Source of the DNA: Haemophilus sp. CCUG 60358
GTDB taxonomy: Bacteria > Pseudomonadota > Gammaproteobacteria > Enterobacterales > Pasteurellaceae
NCBI RefSeq assembly: GCF_001679485.1
Contig: NZ_LZOZ01000008.1
Coordinates: 447-64,446 of the forward strand
Length of the DNA: 64,000 nt
Direction: 5' to 3'
The notes beneath the pieces are model-generated. The model worked only from the letters and a program-made list of their open reading frames with translations, made no database searches and had not been told where the DNA came from. This document shows, piece after piece, positions 59,940 to 64,000 of this stretch. The position numbers and the translations under genes were made by a program. The stretch's first letter is position 1. Each line of letters opens with the position of its first letter.

Positions 59940-60470
59940 ATGGCTGATTTTAATCAAATTTTAACGCCGGGCGATGTCGATGCCGGCATTATCAATGTGG
60001 TAAATGAAATTCCAGAAGGTAGCTGCCACAAAATCGAATGGAACCGTAAAGTTGCAGCGTTCCAATTAGACCGTGTTGAGCCAGCGATCTTCGCAAAACC
60101 AACTAACTATGGTTTCATTCCACAAACTTTAGACGAAGATGGCGATGAGTTAGATGTTTTATTATTAACTCGCCAACCACTTGCAACAGGTGTATTCCTT
60201 GAGGCAAAAGTAATCGGTGTGATGAAATTCGTTGATGATGGCGAAGTGGACGATAAAATCGTTTGTGTGCCAGCAGATGATCGCGATACCGGCAATGCAT
60301 ACAACAGCCTTGCAGATGTGCCTGCGCAATTAATCAAACAAATTGAATTCCACTTCAACAACTACAAAGCATTGAAAAAACCAGGTTCAACGAAAGTGAC
60401 TCACTGGGGCGATGTAGAAGAAGCAAAAGAAGTGATTCGTGAATCAATCAAACGTTGGAACGAACGTTAG
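59940..60470 (+). CDS. ppa: Inorganic pyrophosphatase
   Basis: 176 residues. KIEWNRKVAAFQLDRV, YGFIPQTLDEDGDELDVLLL (metal-binding aspartates) and DDKIVCVPADDRDTG are typical of the family I enzyme. It hydrolyses pyrophosphate from biosynthesis. Its final 14 codons, terminator and uptake signal are repeated with 90% identity at 63088-63213, where the C-terminal reading is altered. Confidence 0.96.
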   Translation: MADFNQILTPGDVDAGIINVVNEIPEGSCHKIEWNRKVAAFQLDRVEPAIFAKPTNYGFIPQTLDEDGDELDVLLLTRQPLATGVFLEAKVIGVMKFVDDGEVDDKIVCVPADDRDTGNAYNSLADVPAQLIKQIEFHFNNYKALKKPGSTKVTHWGDVEEAKEVIRESIKRWNER

Positions 60471-60552
60471 TTTTTCATGTTAATGAATTTAAAAGGCATC
60501 AGGTTGATGCCTTTTTATTTATCTATGAGCAAAAGTGCGGTCAATTTTGACC
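60427..60552 (+). repeat. Direct repeat, left copy (end of ppa and terminator)
   Basis: 126 bp spanning the last codons of ppa, its terminator (AAAAGGCATCA / TGATGCCTTTT, 60491-60515) and an uptake signal. It matches 63088-63213 with 13 mismatches and no gaps, by my count. The left copy ends at ...TTTTGACC, then changes to AACCCAAAAAG; the right copy continues into GCACTTTT, completing the paired uptake-signal stem. Confidence 0.85.
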
Positions 60553-60581
60553 AACCCAAAAAGTTGGACCCAACGTCTAAC

Positions 60582-60989
60582 TTAGGTCGTTTCAGGAATT
60601 TGTGGTAAATTCACGGCTTCCACCGAGCCTAATGCTTTGGCTTTTTGATAAAATGCTAACTTGTATTCCAGCAAGTTTAGATAGCGTTTTAATTCGGCAA
60701 TTTGGCGCTTCACATTTTCTGTTTGGCTTTCAAATAATGCAAGGCGTTCGTCAATGGTATCGTCGCCAATAGTGGTGCATTCAGCGAAGCGTTTGATGTC
60801 TTTTAAGCTCATTCCTGTATTTTTCAAGCATTGTAATAAACTCAACCATTGCAAGTCGTTATCTGTAAAACGGCGATTACCGTGTTCATCGCGTCCAACG
60901 TTAGGCAATAAGCCCTCTTTGTCGTAAAAGCGTAAAGTGTGGGCAGAAATACCGATTTTTTCGGCAGCTTTAGCTGTGGTGTAAGTCAT
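60582..60989 (-). CDS. nmlR: MerR-family regulator NmlR
   Basis: 135 residues from the ATG at 60989 (MTYTTAKAAEKIGISAHTLR) with GGAAGGGAA upstream. A longer frame reaching 61142 overlaps the adhC promoter and is rejected. The winged helix is followed by a coiled coil. The conserved cysteine of the NmlR/AdhR group is in KRFAECTTIGDD. It activates adhC in response to aldehydes or nitrosative stress. It is divergent from adhC, as in other Haemophilus and Neisseria. Confidence 0.92.
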   Translation of the reverse strand: MTYTTAKAAEKIGISAHTLRFYDKEGLLPNVGRDEHGNRRFTDNDLQWLSLLQCLKNTGMSLKDIKRFAECTTIGDDTIDERLALFESQTENVKRQIAELKRYLNLLEYKLAFYQKAKALGSVEAVNLPQIPETT

Positions 60990-61025
60990 TTCCCTTCCTT
61001 CCAAATAAAAAGTTGCAAAAAACGC

Positions 61026-61056
61026 TTGCCTTAGAGTGAGCTCTAAAGTATAAACT
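61026..61056 (+). promoter_or_regulatory. MerR-type promoter and operator for adhC
   Basis: TTGCCT (61026-61031) and TAAACT (61051-61056) are 19 bases apart, the overlong spacing of MerR-controlled promoters. Between them is a dyad CCTTAGAG-tgag-CTCTAAAG (61029-61048). A TATAAA with 17-base spacing overlaps it. Confidence 0.72.
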
Positions 61057-61110
61057 ATTACTATCTTGCTTAGGCAAGGCAACTTTGTCAATGAATTAAG
61101 AGGAAAAACA

Positions 61111-62247
61111 ATGGAAATTAAACAAATCAATTCAACGATCAAATCTCGAGCAGCGGTGGCATTCGCCCCAAATCAACCTTTACAAATTGTAGAAATCGAC
61201 GTAGAAATGCCACGCAAAGGCGAAGTGTTAATCCGCAACACTCACACGGGCGTGTGCCATACTGATGCATTTACATTATCAGGAAGTGATCCTGAAGGCG
61301 TATTCCCAGTAGTGCTTGGGCACGAAGGTGCGGGTGTGGTTGTTGCTGTGGGCGAAGGCGTGTTAAGCGTAAAACCAGGTGATCACGTTATTCCTCTTTA
61401 TACCGCTGAATGTGGCGAATGTGAGTTTTGTCGTTCAGGTAAAACCAACTTATGCGTCTCAGTGCGTGATACGCAAGGTAAAGGTTTAATGCCGGACGGC
61501 ACGACGCGTTTTTCTTATCAAGGCCAGCCGATCTATCACTATATGGGCTGTTCGACTTTCAGTGAATACTCTGTTGTTGCAGAAGTTTCACTGGCAAAAA
61601 TTAATCCAGAAGCCAACCATGAACAAGTATGTTTACTCGGCTGCGGCGTTACCACAGGTATTGGTGCGGTACATAACACAGCAAAAGTGCAAGAGGGCGA
61701 CTCTGTTGCTGTGTTTGGCTTGGGGGCGATTGGTTTGGCGGTGGTGCAAGGTGCGCGTCAAGCCAAAGCCGGCCGCATTATTGCTATTGATACCAATCCC
61801 TCAAAATTCGAGTTGGCAAAACAGTTTGGTGTAACTGATTGTTTGAACCCGAACGATTACGATAAACCGATTAAAGATGTGTTGTTAGACATCAATAAAT
61901 GGGGCATTGACCATACCTTTGAATGTATCGGCAACGTAAACGTAATGCGTCAGGCCTTAGAAAGTGCACACCGTGGCTGGGGACAATCCATTATCATCGG
62001 CGTAGCGGGTGCAGGCCAAGAAATTTCAACTCGTCCGTTCCAGTTGGTAACAGGTCGTGTTTGGAAAGGCTCGGCGTTTGGTGGTGTGAAAGGTCGCTCT
62101 GAACTGCCGAAAATGGTGGAAGATTCAATGAAAGGCAACATCGAGTTAGAACCATTTGTGACCCACACAATGACACTTGATCAAATCAATGAAGCCTTTG
62201 ATTTAATGCATGAAGGTAAATCGATCCGTGCTGTTATTCATTACTAA
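61111..62247 (+). CDS. adhC: Class III alcohol dehydrogenase (glutathione-dependent formaldehyde / GSNO dehydrogenase)
   Basis: 378 residues from the ATG at 61111, after AAGAGGA. Catalytic zinc ligands: [12 protein letters not shown] and GHEGAG. Structural zinc: [18 protein letters not shown]-binding: [14 protein letters not shown]. It oxidises S-hydroxymethylglutathione and reduces S-nitrosoglutathione. It is controlled by NmlR and followed 8 bp later by the esterase that finishes the formaldehyde route. Confidence 0.95.
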   Translation: MEIKQINSTIKSRAAVAFAPNQPLQIVEIDVEMPRKGEVLIRNTHTGVCHTDAFTLSGSDPEGVFPVVLGHEGAGVVVAVGEGVLSVKPGDHVIPLYTAECGECEFCRSGKTNLCVSVRDTQGKGLMPDGTTRFSYQGQPIYHYMGCSTFSEYSVVAEVSLAKINPEANHEQVCLLGCGVTTGIGAVHNTAKVQEGDSVAVFGLGAIGLAVVQGARQAKAGRIIAIDTNPSKFELAKQFGVTDCLNPNDYDKPIKDVLLDINKWGIDHTFECIGNVNVMRQALESAHRGWGQSIIIGVAGAGQEISTRPFQLVTGRVWKGSAFGGVKGRSELPKMVEDSMKGNIELEPFVTHTMTLDQINEAFDLMHEGKSIRAVIHY

Positions 62248-62255
62248 GGTACGCG

Positions 62256-63083
62256 ATGAAACTGATTGAACAACATCAAATTTTTGGTGGTTCGCAACAA
62301 GTTTGGGCTCACCATGCCCAAACGCTGCAATGCGAAATGAAATTTGCCGTCTATTTGCCGGATAATCAGGAGAATCGACCGCTTGGTGTGATTTATTGGC
62401 TTTCCGGCTTAACGTGTACGGAACAAAATTTCATTACCAAATCAGGTTTTCAGCGTTATGCGGCAGAACATCAAGTGATTGTGGTTGCGCCTGATACCAG
62501 CCCTCGCGGAGAGCAAGTGCCGAACGATGCTGCTTACGATTTAGGGCAGGGTGCGGGCTTTTATCTGAATGCGACCGAGCAACCTTGGGCGACGAATTAT
62601 CAAATGTATGATTATATTTTGAATGAATTGCCTGATCTGATTGAAGCAAATTTCCCTACCAACGGCAAACGTTCCATTATGGGACATTCAATGGGCGGAC
62701 ACGGCGCATTGGTATTGGCACTGCGAAACCGAGAACGTTATCAAAGTGTTTCTGCCTTTTCGCCCATTTTGTCGCCAAGCCTTGTGCCTTGGGGAGAAAA
62801 AGCCTTTTCTGCCTATTTAGGAAAAGATCGCGAAAAATGGCAGCAATATGATGCCAACTCGCTCATCCAACAAGGCTATAAAGTGCAAGGTATGCGCATT
62901 GATCAGGGCTTGGAAGATGAGTTTTTACCAACACAATTGCGTACCGAAGATTTTATTGAAACCTGTCGTGCGGCAAATCAACCGGCCGATGTGCGCTTCC
63001 ACAAAGGCTACGATCATAGCTATTACTTCATCGCCAGTTTTATTGGTGAGCATATTGCCTATCATGCGGCATTTTTGAAGTAA
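62256..63083 (+). CDS. fghA: S-formylglutathione hydrolase
   Basis: 275 residues of the esterase D family. The nucleophile is in GHSMGGHGALVLAL, with YWLSGLTCTEQNFITKSGFQ and APDTSPRGEQVPNDAAYDLG earlier and HKGYDHSYYFI near the end holding the catalytic His. It releases formate from S-formylglutathione. It completes the adhC operon and ends at the right-hand copy of the direct repeat. Confidence 0.95.
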   Translation: MKLIEQHQIFGGSQQVWAHHAQTLQCEMKFAVYLPDNQENRPLGVIYWLSGLTCTEQNFITKSGFQRYAAEHQVIVVAPDTSPRGEQVPNDAAYDLGQGAGFYLNATEQPWATNYQMYDYILNELPDLIEANFPTNGKRSIMGHSMGGHGALVLALRNRERYQSVSAFSPILSPSLVPWGEKAFSAYLGKDREKWQQYDANSLIQQGYKVQGMRIDQGLEDEFLPTQLRTEDFIETCRAANQPADVRFHKGYDHSYYFIASFIGEHIAYHAAFLK

Positions 63084-63087
63084 GTCG

Positions 63088-63213
63088 AAGAAGTGATTCG
63101 TGAATCGACCCAATATTGGTATAAACGTTAATTTTTCATTTTAATGAATTGAAAAGGCATCAGATTGATGCCTTTTTATTTATCTATGGGCAAAAGTGCG
63201 GTCAATTTTGACC
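63088..63213 (+). repeat. Direct repeat, right copy (relic of a second ppa 3' end)
   Basis: It matches 60427-60552 at about 90% over 126 bp. Read in the ppa frame it gives VIRESTQYWYKR and a stop, a different allele of the ppa C-terminus (VIRESIKRWNER in the intact gene). Terminator copy at 63152-63176. It marks the right junction of the nmlR-adhC-fghA insertion. The paired uptake-signal stem (about 63193-63221) also serves the convergent autotransporter. Confidence 0.85.
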
Positions 63214-63237
63214 GCACTTTTGTCTTATTGAATATCG

Positions 63238-64000
63238 TTAAAACGATAAACGTAATTCTGCATTCACATTATTTGCTTTGGTGTCATGGTTGTAAGCACC
63301 TTGATAGCCGACTTTTATGCTAAATGCTGGTGTGAATTGCGCTTGTAATGCCACACCTGTCGTGACAATATTTTTCAATTCTTTACCATAAAGATTTGCT
63401 ACACTTTGGTTATTGAGCACCAAGCTGCCTTCAGCGGCTTTATCTTTATGGAAACGATGATACGCCACATCACCTAATAGATTTAATTGAACGCCACCAA
63501 TTGCAAATGGAATGGATGGACGTAAACCTACAGAGGTGACGATTAAATCACGATTGTTGTCTTTTAACTGCACTTCGTCTTTTGTCACACCTTTGTTTTT
63601 GATGTGCATATAGCTTAAGCCAGCATAAGGTTCAATCGCAAAATGTTCGCTTTTTAAGCCTGTGTAGGCAAGTTCAGCAAAGACATTTTGTGTTTGGCTA
63701 TGGCTTTTCACGCCTTGTGCAAATTCAGCACGTTGTTCATGTTTCCCCCAGCTTTGAATAAAGCCAATTTTCGGTGTTAACACGTTGAAACGATGTTCAG
63801 CTGTTAAGCCTAAATGTACGGCACGATCTTTCGAAGTGCGGTCAATTTTGTGGCTGTTTTGTGTTGAGCCGACAAATACACCTAAATGTTTGTTTGTATC
63901 AATGGTCGCATCAATACCCACAAGTTGATTGTACGCATGGCTGCTTAAGCTATCTGTGCTGAAGTGGGTGAAGGTGCCACTTGTCCAAATTTGTGTACCT
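63238..64000 (-). CDS. Autotransporter beta-barrel domain, C-terminal part
   Basis: The frame is open on the minus strand from the window edge to a stop at 63238, at least 254 residues, with the N-terminus outside. Amphipathic beta strands (RAEFAQGVKSHSQTQNVFAE, LAYTGLKSEHFAIEPYAGLS, YMHIKNKG) and a C-terminal phenylalanine (NAELRLSF) are typical of the outer-membrane barrel that exports a passenger. The passenger type is unknown. An uptake signal occurs within the gene near 63835. No true start codon is visible: a GTG at 63921 is an internal Val. Confidence 0.9.
   Translation of the reverse strand, partial: GTQIWTSGTFTHFSTDSLSSHAYNQLVGIDATIDTNKHLGVFVGSTQNSHKIDRTSKDRAVHLGLTAEHRFNVLTPKIGFIQSWGKHEQRAEFAQGVKSHSQTQNVFAELAYTGLKSEHFAIEPYAGLSYMHIKNKGVTKDEVQLKDNNRDLIVTSVGLRPSIPFAIGGVQLNLLGDVAYHRFHKDKAAEGSLVLNNQSVANLYGKELKNIVTTGVALQAQFTPAFSIKVGYQGAYNHDTKANNVNAELRLSF

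Noticed and set aside
63919..63921. GTG start for the autotransporter at 63921
   Set aside because: The frame stays open to the window edge and the residues before it fit a beta-barrel, so the GTG is an internal Val.

Overview
The window comes from a Pasteurellaceae chromosome, most likely a Haemophilus close to H. parainfluenzae or H. influenzae. The evidence is the very dense Haemophilus uptake signal (AAGTGCGGT and its complement, often paired as terminator stems), AT-rich codon use, and housekeeping proteins with H. influenzae-like lengths (PolA 932 aa, PurH 532, ClpB 856, SecD 616). The exact species cannot be fixed from the sequence alone.

Layout. 1-1471: start of a large repetitive adhesin and a lipoprotein, transcribed leftward. 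1.7-4.8 kb: sulfur genes (TusA-like protein, YedE-type transporter, cysteine desulfidase, cupin). 4.8-14.9 kb: core genes polA, zapA, queH, ispB, rplU-rpmA, an EamA transporter, obgE, the alternative ribosomal proteins rpmJ2-rpmE2, smpB and arcA. 15-24.8 kb: dsbD, a frameshifted DoxX gene, purH, purD, a DUF711 gene, two paralogous lipoproteins, glyA and a DUF1294 gene broken by an in-frame TGA. 24.9-38 kb: dsbB-nhaB, fadR, rsmE-yqgE-ruvX, pgeF-rluD, bamD, 6S RNA, fau, clpB, and mog-glnB-AI-2E transporter. 38-44.4 kb: secF-secD-yajC, a TusA-like/hemerythrin pair, tgt and queA.

44.6-56.6 kb is a complete type I-C CRISPR-Cas locus (15 repeats, then cas2, cas1, cas4, cas7, cas8c, cas5, cas3, all leftward) placed between queA and trhP. 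It is the most unusual part. The cas genes are visibly GC-richer than the host and carry six exact 12-bp Neisseriaceae DNA uptake sequences plus shorter cores, together with five Haemophilus uptake signals, so they look Neisseria-derived and later passed through Haemophilus. Two AT-rich passenger units split the cas operon: (a) a three-gene cassette between cas3 and cas5, encoding two Thoeris ThsB-like TIR proteins and a four-helix SLATT/DUF4231 membrane protein, with its own putative promoter; (b) a lone three-helix membrane protein between cas4 and cas1, next to a 98-bp element with inverted ends. I infer that unit (a) is a TIR-signalling, membrane-effector defence system nested inside an adaptive one.

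56.9-64 kb: trhP, a purine permease with a PurR-like operator, ppa, and an nmlR/adhC/fghA formaldehyde-nitrosative stress cassette. That cassette is bracketed by a 126-bp direct repeat made of the end of ppa and its terminator. The last gene is the C-terminal beta-domain of an autotransporter, cut by the window edge. I saw no rRNA, tRNA or recognisable insertion-sequence transposase.
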